Notes: generated from the letters alone by a model not told the origin. A DNA stretch of 64,000 nt from F23-D06 sp963620035 (GCA_963620035.1 CAVEXN010000003.1:53865-117864); one strand, 5' to 3'; shown: positions 26,578 to 35,897, numbered from the stretch's first letter. Translations and numbers: made by a program.

Positions 26578-27702
26578 ATGATGAAAAAATTGTCAGTATC
26601 TCTCCTGCTTGTGTTGTTTTGTTTCCCTCTTGTTGCCCAAGAACATCAAAAGACCATCCTGTTTCTGATTCCCTTCTACTCAAATGAATATACAGGGCTC
26701 AACCTTTCGTCTATTCGCAGCAGCGATGACATACGGAATATCCCCGCTTTCAGATTGATGGGGTTTTGGGCTGGCGCACAGGTGGCGATAGATGATTATT
26801 CAAAAAACAATGACGTTCCTTTGCGGGTAGTGGTATGCGATGTTACGGAAGATGTGGATCATTTGAGGAGCATTATGGAAGACGAGTCTCTGATGCGTGA
26901 GGTTGACGTAATAATAGGTCCGTTTTTCAGCAAGACATTTGCCGTGGCTGCCCGTTATGCCAAACAGTACAAAATACCGATTGTCAATCCGTTCACGACA
27001 AGAACAGACATTTTGAATGACAACGAATATGTGTTCAAATCGACACCCTCTTGCGACACCCGCCCCGCCATGTTGGCCTATACGGCCGAACAGTTCCCCG
27101 ACGCGCATATCATATTGGTGTCAGATTCTTCTGCCCAAAACAGTAAATATGCTTGCTATTCCCGTTATTTGAAAGAAAAGGGGATTGCATACATTGCAGT
27201 GGAAAACAAAAGCCATTTGATTGCCGCCATGAAGCCAGAGGGCAGATATTTCATTGTGTCTTTCAGCAACGATGCCGCCCGTATGCTTATGCTGTCAGAT
27301 GCACTGCTTTACGGGGCGTTTTCAGGCAAATATGTATTGGTAGTGCCCGAAGAATGGCTCACTTCAAAAACATACGACGTGGGTTATTTTTCGCGCTTGA
27401 ACATCCATTTTTTCTCCGATGTTTATGTGGATCCGGCCGATGAGGCTACGCTTTTGTTCATTGACAAGTACAAGGAGCGGTTCAGTGCCCCGCCCACACT
27501 CGACAATTTTGCGTTTCAGGGCTATGATGTGACGCGCTTTTTCATCGATTTCGTAATGCACGACAAGGACCTTGACCGGGTAAAGACGGTACCGTTGGCC
27601 TATCCGTTGAGTTTTTACAAGCGGCCGTCGGGTGGATACGAGAATGTGAACGTCCATTTTTTAGAAGTGGTGGACAATGAAATTCAGCCCGTGCGCTTTT
27701 AG
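26578..27702 (+). CDS. Periplasmic binding protein type 1 (LivK-like) of unknown ligand
   Basis: A 374-residue protein with signal peptide (MMKKLSVSLLLVLFCFPLVAQ) and a two-lobe PBP1 fold: AGAQVAIDDY and VDVIIGPFFSKTFAVAA and IPIVNPFTTRTDI in lobe one, AHIILVSDSS and YFIVSFSNDAARML in lobe two, as in branched-chain amino-acid or Peripla_BP_6 proteins. No ABC transporter genes are adjacent. Its place right behind rodA suggests a cell-wall-linked role, which is inference. The stop codon overlaps the convergent GNAT gene by 4 nt. Confidence 0.78.
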   Translation: MMKKLSVSLLLVLFCFPLVAQEHQKTILFLIPFYSNEYTGLNLSSIRSSDDIRNIPAFRLMGFWAGAQVAIDDYSKNNDVPLRVVVCDVTEDVDHLRSIMEDESLMREVDVIIGPFFSKTFAVAARYAKQYKIPIVNPFTTRTDILNDNEYVFKSTPSCDTRPAMLAYTAEQFPDAHIILVSDSSAQNSKYACYSRYLKEKGIAYIAVENKSHLIAAMKPEGRYFIVSFSNDAARMLMLSDALLYGAFSGKYVLVVPEEWLTSKTYDVGYFSRLNIHFFSDVYVDPADEATLLFIDKYKERFSAPPTLDNFAFQGYDVTRFFIDFVMHDKDLDRVKTVPLAYPLSFYKRPSGGYENVNVHFLEVVDNEIQPVRF

Positions 27703-28643
27703 CCTTTCAGGTTACGGTATCGTTTTATGAGCCATTGTCCCGCCCAAGGGGCGGAGTGATGAATCATAGGTATCTGATAGGGTGCTCCCCCGAAACTGCG
27801 GTATAGCCGTGCCACATTCTCATCTGACGAACCGTTAAAGTCGAGGATGAGATTCTTTCCGGCGTTTTCTTTAATGTATTCATTGAGGATGAAAAACATG
27901 GGGCACGAGGACGAAAGGCTTCCGTCGCGCCCGGAAAACCAGAATAGGGTACGTCCGGGTTCTTTCAGAAACAAAGCGCCCGCCGCCAGTTCACCCGTCG
28001 GGGTTATGGCACCGCGCAGGTCGAGTGCGCCCGCCTTGAGCAACAATACGGCGGTTTTGCGCAAGGTATCATAATCGCGGTCCCTGAAGTTGACGGCTTT
28101 GCTTTTCCCACGGTATTTCCGGAATAGTCTGATGGTTTGTTCCAGGATGTCCGGATTTTCTGTTATGGACAGCGAATGGCGTAGTGCAATCTTTATGTTC
28201 CTTTTCGTGTTTTGAGAAAAAGATTGAAAAAGGGTGGGGTAGGGCTGCTGCAGGCCCAGTCGGTGAGACACGCATTGCAGGATGTCTGTGCCCAACAGCG
28301 ATGTGTCGTTTTCTGTGTTCAGAATGAGGTCAACCTGCCTGAATTTGCGCGGGATGGCATAGAAGAACGTTGAGGTTTTGCTGGCATCGACGGTCTTGGG
28401 CGAAAAAATGCCGAGACCGGAAATGAAGAACGGGGTATAAATGTAGGGCACCCCCCATTTGATTCGGCGCGGCAGAGGCATGACGGCAGCATAGTCGTCT
28501 TCTATCAAGGCATCCCAGCCTGCATCGGCGGTCAGGGTGTTCAAAAGTCCGAAAGTGGCCAGCCGTGACGCGAACCGCGAGGACAGGACGGTCGAGTCCC
28601 ATTTTACGGGGTCAATGTCCCGGTGTCTGACGAAACGAATCAT
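27699..28643 (-). CDS. FemAB/GNAT-type acetyltransferase-like protein
   Basis: A 314-residue protein resembling the Acetyltransf_6 (FemAB-like) group: FSQNTKRNIKIALRH and LRGAITPTGELAAGALFLKEP, then ILDFNGSSDENVARLYRSFGG, which is the second GNAT-lobe signature of such enzymes. Members transfer amino acids or acyl groups onto cell-wall or lipid substrates, but the substrate here is unknown. It starts 4 nt inside the end of gpsA (ATGA overlap), so the two are translationally coupled. Its stop shares bases with the stop of the opposite PBP1 gene. Confidence 0.78.
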   Translation of the reverse strand: MIRFVRHRDIDPVKWDSTVLSSRFASRLATFGLLNTLTADAGWDALIEDDYAAVMPLPRRIKWGVPYIYTPFFISGLGIFSPKTVDASKTSTFFYAIPRKFRQVDLILNTENDTSLLGTDILQCVSHRLGLQQPYPTLFQSFSQNTKRNIKIALRHSLSITENPDILEQTIRLFRKYRGKSKAVNFRDRDYDTLRKTAVLLLKAGALDLRGAITPTGELAAGALFLKEPGRTLFWFSGRDGSLSSSCPMFFILNEYIKENAGKNLILDFNGSSDENVARLYRSFGGAPYQIPMIHHSAPWAGQWLIKRYRNLKG

Positions 28644-29686
28644 ACGAAATGCTCGGCAATGCGTTTCATTTCCGAGGAAACATTGTTGTTTTCATAGAGA
28701 ATGCCGTAAATGGTTTCCACAATCGGAATGTCTGCCAGGTATTTTTTGTTGATTTCGTGTACGCAGCGGCATGCCGTGTAGCCCTCTGACACCATGCGGA
28801 GTTCCAGCAGCGACACGCGCACCGAGAGCCCATGCCCGATCATAATGCCGAAAAGACGGTTGCGGCTGTAAGTGGAGTAGGCCGTCACGAGCAAGTCGCC
28901 CAAATAAACGGAATCGGAAATGTGCCGGTTCTCGTTGGGGTAGATTTTCGAGACAAAACTCTTCATTTCCTTCACGCAGTTGGCCACGTATGCCGCAATG
29001 AAGTTGTCGCCGTAGCCCAAGCCGCTGTAGATGCCTGCGCCGAGTGCGTAGATGTTTTTCAGCACAATGGACAATTCGGCCCCCATCATGTCACTGGACA
29101 CGGAGGTGCGGCAGTAACGGTTCGTAAAGAAACCGGCCACAGTTTTGGCTAGTTCTTGGTTTACAGAGGCTGCGGTCAGGAATGTGAACTTTTCCTGCGC
29201 AATCTCTTCGGCGTGCGACGGACCGCTGATGATAGACATGTTCTCGACGGGGATCTTGAACTGTGTCTGCATATAGTCGCTAATCAGCTGCATTGTTTCC
29301 GGCACGATGCCTTTGACGGCAAGGATAATCTTGCGTTTGTGCAGTTGGCTGCGCTGCAGCGGGATCAGCGTCTGGTGCAAGTATGCCGACGGCGTGACGA
29401 TGATGACATAGTCTGCCTTTGACACTACCGTCCGGAGGTTGGAACTGACGCGCACGTCTTCTGGGTTGATGAATACAGAACTCAGGTATTTAGGGTTATG
29501 GCCGTACTGCACAATGCTTTCTGCCGCCTCTTCGTCACGCACCCACCAATGGATGTGCTCCAGGTTTGACGAGATAATCTTGATGATTGCGGTAGCCCAA
29601 CTTCCGCTCCCTATCACGGCCACACGGTAGCGCATGCGGGTCTTCTTGCTTCGTGGAACTACAGGTAAAAAATCTTGCGTTATCAT
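28640..29686 (-). CDS. gpsA: Glycerol-3-phosphate dehydrogenase [NAD(P)+]
   Basis: A 348-residue enzyme that reduces dihydroxyacetone phosphate to sn-glycerol-3-phosphate for phospholipid synthesis. The Rossmann motif reads VIGSGSWATA. SGPSHAEE, the catalytic Lys in LKNIYALGAGI, and YLGDLLVT followed by SRNRLFG are all present. The ATG at 29686 gives a 17-residue extension before MRYRVAVIG; the start at 29635 is possible, but the -7 box (29717-29724) allows the longer form. Confidence 0.94.
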   Translation of the reverse strand: MITQDFLPVVPRSKKTRMRYRVAVIGSGSWATAIIKIISSNLEHIHWWVRDEEAAESIVQYGHNPKYLSSVFINPEDVRVSSNLRTVVSKADYVIIVTPSAYLHQTLIPLQRSQLHKRKIILAVKGIVPETMQLISDYMQTQFKIPVENMSIISGPSHAEEIAQEKFTFLTAASVNQELAKTVAGFFTNRYCRTSVSSDMMGAELSIVLKNIYALGAGIYSGLGYGDNFIAAYVANCVKEMKSFVSKIYPNENRHISDSVYLGDLLVTAYSTYSRNRLFGIMIGHGLSVRVSLLELRMVSEGYTACRCVHEINKKYLADIPIVETIYGILYENNNVSSEMKRIAEHFV

Positions 29687-29716
29687 GAAAATGATTTTTC
29701 ACATTTTTTAAGGGCG

Positions 29717-29724
29717 CAAAGATA
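29717..29724 (-). promoter_or_regulatory. -7 box TATCTTTG for gpsA
   Basis: On the minus strand TATCTTTG ends 30 nt before the gpsA ATG. It is divergent from the alkaline phosphatase promoter about 40 nt away. Confidence 0.6.
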
Positions 29725-29764
29725 TAAAAAGTTTTCAAGTGATGGTGCGTTTCTACTATTTTAG

Positions 29765-29772
29765 TACTTTTG
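29765..29772 (+). promoter_or_regulatory. -7 box TACTTTTG for alkaline phosphatase
   Basis: TACTTTTG matches TAnnTTTG and ends 22 nt before the ATG at 29795. Confidence 0.6.
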
Positions 29773-29794
29773 CCTTCTCTTAACGTGCATAATA

Positions 29795-31447
29795 ATGAAA
29801 AGAATCGTTCTTTTTAACATTTTGATAATGACGGCATTGGCGATTTCGGCTCAGCCTGCTTCCGTCAAAAATGTCATTGTTATGATTCCGGACGGCACCT
29901 CTACGAGCCTTGTGTCGGCAGCACGGTGGTATCAAACCTATCTTGATTCTTCGCATAACACGCTGTGCATGGACCCTTATTTCAGAGGTTTGGTACGCAC
30001 CCATTCGTCAGACGCGCCTATTGGCGATTCGGCCCCAACCACCTCCTGCTACATGACAGGACAACCTACACAGACTTCTTTCGTATCGGTATATCCTGTG
30101 AAAACTGACCACGACATAGTGCCGGTAGATGCGGCCAAGGCTTACCAGCCGCTGGCAACACTGCTGGAGGCCTCCAAACAGTTGCTTGATATGTCAACGG
30201 GGTTGGTGTTCACATGCGAATTTCCGCACGCCACCCCGGCCGATTGTGCCGCCCACTCCTATAAGCGCAGCCGTTACGACCTCATTATCCCGCAGATGGT
30301 ACACAACAAGGTTGACGTTGTAATCGGTGGCGGCGTCAAGTACCTCGATTCTGCCAACCGTGCGTTCCTCGAATGCGAGGGTTACAAAGTGGCTTTGGAC
30401 AACATGCAGCAGATGCGCACCTTTTCGGAAGCCCCGTTCTGGGCTCTCTTTGAACCTGAGAGTATGCCCTACGAGATGGAACGTGACACGTCGCGCCTCC
30501 CCTCGCTCGCAGAGATGACCGCCAAAGCCATCGGGGCGCTGTCCCAAAACCCGAACGGCTTTTTCCTGATGGTGGAAGGCAGCAAGATCGATTGGGCAGC
30601 ACACGACAACGACGCCAAAGCGACCATCACGGACTTTCTGGCTTTTGACGAGGCTTGCGGCGTGGCGCTCGACTTTGCGCGCCGCGACGGGAAAACCCTC
30701 GTGGTCATCCTGCCTGACCACGGCAACAGCGCCATCACTTTAGGCAACGCACGCTCTAACCGCAATTACGACAAACTGTCACTCCAGCAGCTGATGTCGC
30801 CCATCGACCATTACAACCTTTCGCTTTGGACGATGGCTGAAATGATGAAAACGGCACAGACATCGGAATGGCCTGCATTGTTTGAAAAGTATTACAACAT
30901 CACCCCTAACGAGGCCGATATCGATTATTTGCAGTCGGCAAGCGACTATAATCTTTCAAAACATCCCAAGGCGCAGCGAAAAGACAACCTCCCGCTTTCG
31001 CGAATGCTCTCGCAGTTCCTGTACGGCCGCACTTACTTCGGATTCACTACGTTCGGGCATACGGGCGAGAATGTTTTCTATGCCATGTACCATCCTCACG
31101 GCGATGCGCTTTCGGGCTGCGTAACGAACGTGCAGATGCACCAGTATCTGTGTCGCCAGATCGGGCTTGAGGACTCGCTGCCGAACCTGACCGAAAAAAT
31201 CTATGCCGACCATCACGCTGTGTTCAAAGGATTTGAGACGAAGATAGACAGTCTATCGCCAGCACAATACAAACTTACCGTCAAAGGGAAAAACCGAATG
31301 CTTACAGCTAACAGCTTCGACAATTGTGTGTATCTCAAAAGCCGTAAAGAAAACCGGAAGATAGAACTCTCTTCGGTCATCGTCTATATGCCGAAAAACA
31401 ACACTTTTTATTTGCCCAAAGAATTGTCAACCTATCTGCAGCAATAG
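29795..31447 (+). CDS. Alkaline phosphatase (PhoA family), exported
   Basis: A 550-residue protein with signal peptide (MKRIVLFNILIMTALAISAQ). The metal and active-site features are IPDGTS (Asp33), GDSAPTTS with the likely nucleophile Ser79, VIGGGVKYL, LMVEGSKIDWAAHDND (two-metal ligands), LPDHGNSAIT, and FGHTGENVFYA at the C-terminal metal ligand. It hydrolyses phosphate monoesters in the periplasm. No Pho-box is evident, and its only neighbour in the same direction is a coiled-coil protein 54 nt downstream. Confidence 0.93.
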   Translation: MKRIVLFNILIMTALAISAQPASVKNVIVMIPDGTSTSLVSAARWYQTYLDSSHNTLCMDPYFRGLVRTHSSDAPIGDSAPTTSCYMTGQPTQTSFVSVYPVKTDHDIVPVDAAKAYQPLATLLEASKQLLDMSTGLVFTCEFPHATPADCAAHSYKRSRYDLIIPQMVHNKVDVVIGGGVKYLDSANRAFLECEGYKVALDNMQQMRTFSEAPFWALFEPESMPYEMERDTSRLPSLAEMTAKAIGALSQNPNGFFLMVEGSKIDWAAHDNDAKATITDFLAFDEACGVALDFARRDGKTLVVILPDHGNSAITLGNARSNRNYDKLSLQQLMSPIDHYNLSLWTMAEMMKTAQTSEWPALFEKYYNITPNEADIDYLQSASDYNLSKHPKAQRKDNLPLSRMLSQFLYGRTYFGFTTFGHTGENVFYAMYHPHGDALSGCVTNVQMHQYLCRQIGLEDSLPNLTEKIYADHHAVFKGFETKIDSLSPAQYKLTVKGKNRMLTANSFDNCVYLKSRKENRKIELSSVIVYMPKNNTFYLPKELSTYLQQ

Positions 31448-31501
31448 AATCAGAACAGAGAATCCAATATTTTTTCACACAGAACAAATAAACAAGTAAA
31501 T

Positions 31502-32455
31502 ATGGAAACGACCACACACATCCCGGGTCAGAACGCACATCAGGACCAACAGAATCCGCTTAAGAAATGGGTGATACTATTAGGAATTCTGGCGGCCGTC
31601 TTTTTTGCGACAACGCTGTACTTCGGTTTCTTTGCCAAGCCGGTGCTCAACCAGCAGTATGTGCAAGTAGAAAACAGCAAAAGGGAACTACAGTCTGAAC
31701 TGGATTCCTTGCTGGCTGAACACGCCAAGATAAAGGAACAGTACGGCAGCCTTTCCGAACGCCTCAGCGAAAAAGACAGCATCATTATGGCCAATGCCGC
31801 AGAGATTGAACAACTGATCCAATCCCAGGCCGACTATAAAAAAATCAAACGCCAGTTGGCTCGTCTGCAGAACATTTCGCAGGAGTATGTGAAAGAGATG
31901 GACAAACTCTATCAGGAAAACAAGACGCTGAAAGAGGAGAACACGACGGTGAAGGCCTCCCTTGAGCAAGAACGCCAAGACAAGGCCAACATCCAGAAGT
32001 CGAACGACGACCTTACCGCCAAAATCACGGATGCGGCCGTCTATAAAGCCTACAACATCCGCAGTGCGGGCTATATGGTGAAAAACAAAGGCACGGAAGA
32101 GCCGACCGAGAAGGCGTCGCGCGTGAAACGTATCAAGACTACTTTCATACTGGGCGAGAACCCACTCATTGATGCCGGTCCGGTCAATGTGTATTGCCGT
32201 ATCGCCGTGCCCGGCGAAGGCGAAAGCAAAGGCAAAGTGCTCACCCCGGGTTCCGGAGACCATTACTCATTCGTGCATAACGGACAGAGACTGCAGTACT
32301 CCGCCAAGACGGTGGTGCAATACGACAACAAGGCACAGAACGTGACCATCAATTGGAACCTCGAGCCCGACGACAAGGCCATAAAGGGCAAGTATGTAGT
32401 ACAGATATTCACTGACGACCAGTTCCTCGGAGAAAGTTTCTTCACTTTGAAATAA
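31502..32455 (+). CDS. Membrane-anchored coiled-coil protein, function unknown
   Basis: A 317-residue protein. One transmembrane helix near residues 25-45 (VILLGILAAVFFATTLYFGF) is followed by a long heptad-rich coiled coil (about 55-175). A compact beta-rich C-terminal domain (about 185-317, FILGENPLIDAGPVNVYCRI to FTDDQFLGESFFTL) resembles an Ig-like accessory fold. I do not recognise a named family. Widespread Bacteroidetes proteins of this shape are probably envelope structural proteins. nusB begins 42 nt downstream. Confidence 0.7.
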   Translation: METTTHIPGQNAHQDQQNPLKKWVILLGILAAVFFATTLYFGFFAKPVLNQQYVQVENSKRELQSELDSLLAEHAKIKEQYGSLSERLSEKDSIIMANAAEIEQLIQSQADYKKIKRQLARLQNISQEYVKEMDKLYQENKTLKEENTTVKASLEQERQDKANIQKSNDDLTAKITDAAVYKAYNIRSAGYMVKNKGTEEPTEKASRVKRIKTTFILGENPLIDAGPVNVYCRIAVPGEGESKGKVLTPGSGDHYSFVHNGQRLQYSAKTVVQYDNKAQNVTINWNLEPDDKAIKGKYVVQIFTDDQFLGESFFTLK

Positions 32456-32497
32456 AATCAGGCAGCACTTTTGTCATATTTGTCACAAAAAGAAAAG

Positions 32498-33448
32498 ATG
32501 ATCAGCAGAAGATATTTAAGGACAAAGACAATGCAGGCTCTCTATGCTTACAGCATGAAACCGTTCGAGGACCCGTTGAACGCACAGACAGCACTGGTGA
32601 AGACGGTACGGAATTGCTATACGCTTTTTCTGTGGTTCTTCTCGATATTTCCCGAATTGACCTACTACCGGAAAAACAAGTTGGAGGACCTGAAAGGCAA
32701 GCATAACCCCACGGCAGAAGACCTGAACCCGAACCTCAAATTTGTAGAAAACCAGGTAATTGAACAAATTGAGGACAACACCGTGCTGAAGCGGCTGTTC
32801 GCCAACAACCGCATCGACTGGTCTAACGACACCGATGTCATTGTACGCCTTTTCCACATCATAGAGGAGACGGAGGAGTATAAAACCTTTATGGCCAATC
32901 CGGAAAGAAGTTACGAAGAAGACCGCAAACTGGTGCTCGCCATCATAGAGAAGGTGCTCGCCCCTGACGAGTATATGCACTGGTATTTCAGCGAGAAAGA
33001 CACCAATTGGCTGGACGATTATGAGGAGGCCCTCTCCATGTTGTACCGGAACATTGAACGATTCAAACAGAAAGCCGGAGCCGAAAACAAGATTTTCCCG
33101 CTTTACAAGGATACGCAGGATGAAGAAGGGTTCATAAAGAAACTTTTTGCAGAAACCATAAAGCACGATGCTGAATATGAACGAATCATTGAGGAGAAAT
33201 TGCACAATTGGGAACTCGAACGCGTCACGGGTATGGATATACTGTTGATCAAGATGGCCGTTTGCGAGTTCGTGGAGTTCTCCGGCATCCCGATTAAGGT
33301 AACGATGAACGAATACATTGAGTTGGCCAAACTTTACAGTACAGGAAAGAGTCACGGCTTTGTTAACGGGGTGCTCGACAAATTGCTGGTTGACCTCAAA
33401 GAACAAGGGAAAATAAACAAAACAGGAACAGGACTTTATCAGAAATAA
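32498..33448 (+). CDS. nusB: Transcription antitermination factor NusB (long Bacteroidetes form)
   Basis: A 316-residue protein, twice the length of E. coli NusB. The C-terminal half carries the NusB core (WELERVTGMDILLIKMAVCEF, PIKVTMNEYIELAKLYS, FVNGVLDKLL). The start is MISRRYLRTKTMQALYAYSM, the canonical RNA-binding N-terminus, with a helical insertion in between. It binds BoxA with NusE in rRNA antitermination. The ATG at 32498 gives the canonical start. DUF1573 follows after 1 nt, then yajC, so this is a housekeeping operon. Confidence 0.93.
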   Translation: MISRRYLRTKTMQALYAYSMKPFEDPLNAQTALVKTVRNCYTLFLWFFSIFPELTYYRKNKLEDLKGKHNPTAEDLNPNLKFVENQVIEQIEDNTVLKRLFANNRIDWSNDTDVIVRLFHIIEETEEYKTFMANPERSYEEDRKLVLAIIEKVLAPDEYMHWYFSEKDTNWLDDYEEALSMLYRNIERFKQKAGAENKIFPLYKDTQDEEGFIKKLFAETIKHDAEYERIIEEKLHNWELERVTGMDILLIKMAVCEFVEFSGIPIKVTMNEYIELAKLYSTGKSHGFVNGVLDKLLVDLKEQGKINKTGTGLYQK

Positions 33449-33449
33449 G

Positions 33450-33920
33450 ATGAAAAACCACATCTGTCTTTTTATGGCATTCGGCTTGCTGTTGATGGCC
33501 GGCTGTAAGCAGAAACCGGCACAGGAAGGTGATTTCAAAGTGTCGGATGTGCATATACCTCAAACCGCCGCCGGAATTTCTAAAAAGGAAATGGAAAAAA
33601 TGCCCGTTATCCAGTTCGAGCGCACCTCGTACAATTTCGGCGAGGTGGTCAAAGGCGAGAAACTCACCTATTCTTTCAAATTCAAGAATACGGGCAAGTC
33701 GAACCTCATCATTTACTCTTCGGAGGCCACTTGCGGCTGCACCACGTCAACGCCGCCAAAAGCGCCCATTCGCCCGGGAGAGTCTGGGGAGATTGTTGTC
33801 ACGTTCGATTCACATTCGCAGGACGGAAAAGTGACAAAACGAATCTTGGTCGGCGCCAACACTTATCCCGCGGAGACAATCCTGACCATCACGGCCAACG
33901 TGTCATCCTCAAAACAGTAA
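33450..33920 (+). CDS. DUF1573 lipoprotein
   Basis: A 156-residue lipoprotein (lipobox LLMAGC). It has the DUF1573 beta-sandwich signature: FERTSYNFGEVVKGEKLTYSF, EATCGCTTSTPPKAPIRPGESG and IVVTFDSHSQDGKVTKRI. Such Ig-like domains are common on Bacteroidetes surfaces, with no known reaction. It starts 1 nt after the nusB stop, so it is almost certainly co-transcribed with nusB and yajC. Confidence 0.9.
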   Translation: MKNHICLFMAFGLLLMAGCKQKPAQEGDFKVSDVHIPQTAAGISKKEMEKMPVIQFERTSYNFGEVVKGEKLTYSFKFKNTGKSNLIIYSSEATCGCTTSTPPKAPIRPGESGEIVVTFDSHSQDGKVTKRILVGANTYPAETILTITANVSSSKQ

Positions 33921-33966
33921 ACGACATCAATTATTCTATTTTTATAACCAAAATTAAAACAGACTT

Positions 33967-34326
33967 ATGTATCAGATGATTCCCTTGTTGCAAGCAGCCC
34001 CTGGTGGCTCTAAACTCTTCAGCGGTGGCGGCTCCGGCCTTATTTTCATCCTGCTGATTATTCTGGTGTTCTATTTCTTCATGATCAGACCTCAGCAGAA
34101 AAGGCAGAAAAACATTGAAGCCGCAAGAAACAGTCTCAAGAAAGGCGACCACATTGTTACTATCGGCGGTGTTCACGGCAAGATTACGGACGAAAAAGCA
34201 AAAAGTTTTGTCATAGAGGTTGCCCCCGACGTGCGCATCGAAGTTGACAAGAATGCCATTTCCATTTCAGAAGCACAAATTAAAAATCAAAAGACTTCCA
34301 AGACCCAAGAAAAGCAGGAAAAATAA
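33967..34326 (+). CDS. yajC: Preprotein translocase accessory subunit YajC
   Basis: A 119-residue protein with one transmembrane helix (about residues 25-43, FILLIILVFYFFMIRP) followed by the conserved MIRPQQKRQK and the small cytosolic beta domain KGDHIVTIGGVHGKITDEK. It associates with SecDF-SecYEG. Its stop codon overlaps the next ATG by 1 nt (TAATG). Confidence 0.94.
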   Translation: MYQMIPLLQAAPGGSKLFSGGGSGLIFILLIILVFYFFMIRPQQKRQKNIEAARNSLKKGDHIVTIGGVHGKITDEKAKSFVIEVAPDVRIEVDKNAISISEAQIKNQKTSKTQEKQEK

Positions 34327-34733
34327 TGAGCATCAGGCAGAAAATCAGATTCCCGTCAGCCGCCTTTCTGGTGTGTCTATTCATTTCTATAGGGATATGG
34401 TGCGTCATTACTTTCTCTAAGGATTACAGGGTGACGTACAATTATAAGATCCACTGTTACAACCTTCCGGAAGGAAAAGAATCGGTAACGGTGTCCGACT
34501 CTGTGCTGACGCTGACATTCAACCAGAAAGGACTCAAATATCTTGCTCCGCCATTCATCAGGAAGGACAAGGAACTATACATATCCGTAAAGGATTTGAT
34601 ACAGCCTAAGAAGAAGATTTCTGTCTATACATTCACGAACAAGGAGTTGCGCGACTATTTGTCGCACCACAATTTCGGTTCAGAACTTGCATCGGTTGAT
34701 GCCCCGGAAGTCGTAACCTTTTATTTGCAATAA
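34326..34733 (+). CDS. YbbR-like (CdaR-type) protein, short form
   Basis: A 135-residue protein with one N-terminal membrane helix (about 13-30, AAFLVCLFISIGIWCVITF) and an exported beta-rich part (VSDSVLTLTFNQKGLKYLAP). In many Bacteroidetes a YbbR-domain protein of roughly 300 residues sits between yajC and coaE, exactly here. This copy would then be shortened to about one YbbR-like unit. Assignment rests mainly on position and layout. Confidence 0.6.
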   Translation: MSIRQKIRFPSAAFLVCLFISIGIWCVITFSKDYRVTYNYKIHCYNLPEGKESVTVSDSVLTLTFNQKGLKYLAPPFIRKDKELYISVKDLIQPKKKISVYTFTNKELRDYLSHHNFGSELASVDAPEVVTFYLQ

Positions 34734-34804
34734 GACATGAGCCGGTGAATGCACGAGATGCGTCAATGGCTTTGTATGAACACAGACCTTTTGCTCATAT
34801 CGTA

Positions 34805-35380
34805 ATGGCAACAAAATACAGAATAGCGCTCACGGGCGGCATAGGCACAGGCAAGACCTACCTTTCACGGCACTTTGTGCAGATGGGCATTCCGGTGTTT
34901 TATGCCGATGACGAGGCCAAGGCGCTCTATCGCGACGAGGCTTTTGTGCGGAAGTTGTGTACGCTGTTCGGAAAGCGGATACTTGATGCGACGGGGCAAG
35001 TTGACAGACAAGTGTTGGCCGACATCATATTCAACGATGGACAGCAATTGGCACGGTTGGAACAGTTGGTGCATCCTGCGGTGATGCAGCGTTTTGAACA
35101 ATGGGCTGAAATTCAGCCGGGCAACGCAGTGATGATGGAGTCGGCGGTGGTGTTTGAACGAGGCCTTGATGTCCATTTCGATAAAGTGATAGTTGCGGAC
35201 GCTCCGTTGGAACTTCGAATCAAAAGGGTACTGAAACGCACCCCGGGCATCAAGCGCGAGCAGGTGCTTCAGCGTATGGACAAGCAGATGCCACAAGAAG
35301 AAAAATGCCGCCGTGCGGATCTTGTCGTCTGCACGGGCGAGACCTATTGCGAAACAGAAAAGGGCGTGCCGCAACCGTGA
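34805..35380 (+). CDS. coaE: Dephospho-CoA kinase
   Basis: A 191-residue P-loop kinase with GGIGTGKT (residues 11-18) and the CoaE signatures YADDEAK, LVHPAVMQRFEQW and MMESAVVFERGLDVHFD; it makes CoA from dephospho-CoA. The ATG at 34805 gives MATKYRIALTGG; the longer frame starting at 34745 lacks support. It closes the nusB-DUF1573-yajC-YbbR group, 71 nt behind it. A bidirectional terminator overlaps its final codons. Confidence 0.93.
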   Translation: MATKYRIALTGGIGTGKTYLSRHFVQMGIPVFYADDEAKALYRDEAFVRKLCTLFGKRILDATGQVDRQVLADIIFNDGQQLARLEQLVHPAVMQRFEQWAEIQPGNAVMMESAVVFERGLDVHFDKVIVADAPLELRIKRVLKRTPGIKREQVLQRMDKQMPQEEKCRRADLVVCTGETYCETEKGVPQP

Positions 35381-35391
35381 CGCGCCCTTTT
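35358..35391. terminator. Bidirectional terminator between coaE and ssb
   Basis: AAAAGGGCG (35358-35366) pairs with CGCCCTTTT (35383-35391). It overlaps the last codons of coaE and sits 27 nt from the ssb stop. A-tracts and T-tracts on both sides allow it to work on both strands. Confidence 0.75.
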
Positions 35392-35417
35392 GCTTTGCTC
35401 AAAAAAGCCTTTGTTTT

Positions 35418-35864
35418 TCAGAATGGCAAGTCGTCAGTGCCGTCCGCCATCGATGGCTCGAACTGGTCGCCCGATGGCGTTTCAAGCGTGTTGTTCGGCA
35501 TCTGCTGCTCTGTCGGCGAGTTGGCGTCTCCCGGACCTTTGGGGCTCAATATCGTGAACGTGCCCGCCTCAATCTCGGTGATATAGCGGCGCATGCCGTT
35601 GTCTTCCCAATTGCGCGTGCGCAATTTGCCCTCCAGGTAAATCATCTTGCCTTTTGTAAGGTACTTCTCGGCAACCTCTGCCAAATTGCGCCAGCAGTAA
35701 ATGTTGTGCCACTCCGTGACTTCTGTGCGGTTGCCGTTCTTGTCTTTGTACGTCTCCGACGTGGCCAACGTAAAGGAGGCTTTCTTTACGCCGTTCTCAA
35801 AGGTGCGCACCTCGGGGTCTCTCCCCAAGTTTCCTACTAAGATTACTTTGTTGATTCCAGACAT
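35418..35864 (-). CDS. ssb: Single-stranded DNA-binding protein
   Basis: A 148-residue protein starting MSGINKVILVGNLGRDPE with the OB-fold residues EWHNIYCWRNLAEVAEKYL and GKMIYLEGKLRTRNWED. It has a Pro/Gly/Gln-rich tail and the acidic C-terminal tip DDLPF, used to bind repair and replication partners. The -7 box at 35890 gives it its own promoter. Confidence 0.96.
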   Translation of the reverse strand: MSGINKVILVGNLGRDPEVRTFENGVKKASFTLATSETYKDKNGNRTEVTEWHNIYCWRNLAEVAEKYLTKGKMIYLEGKLRTRNWEDNGMRRYITEIEAGTFTILSPKGPGDANSPTEQQMPNNTLETPSGDQFEPSMADGTDDLPF

Positions 35865-35889
35865 AGTGTTTTGTTTTTAAAGTTTGCGG

Positions 35890-35897
35890 CAAAGATA
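35890..35897 (-). promoter_or_regulatory. -7 box TATCTTTG for ssb
   Basis: On the minus strand TATCTTTG ends 25 nt before the ssb start codon. Confidence 0.6.

Noticed and set aside
32516..33538. 340-codon minus-strand frame opposite nusB
   Set aside because: Shadow of the nusB coding strand; no signal, no family motif, and it runs through the DUF1573 start.
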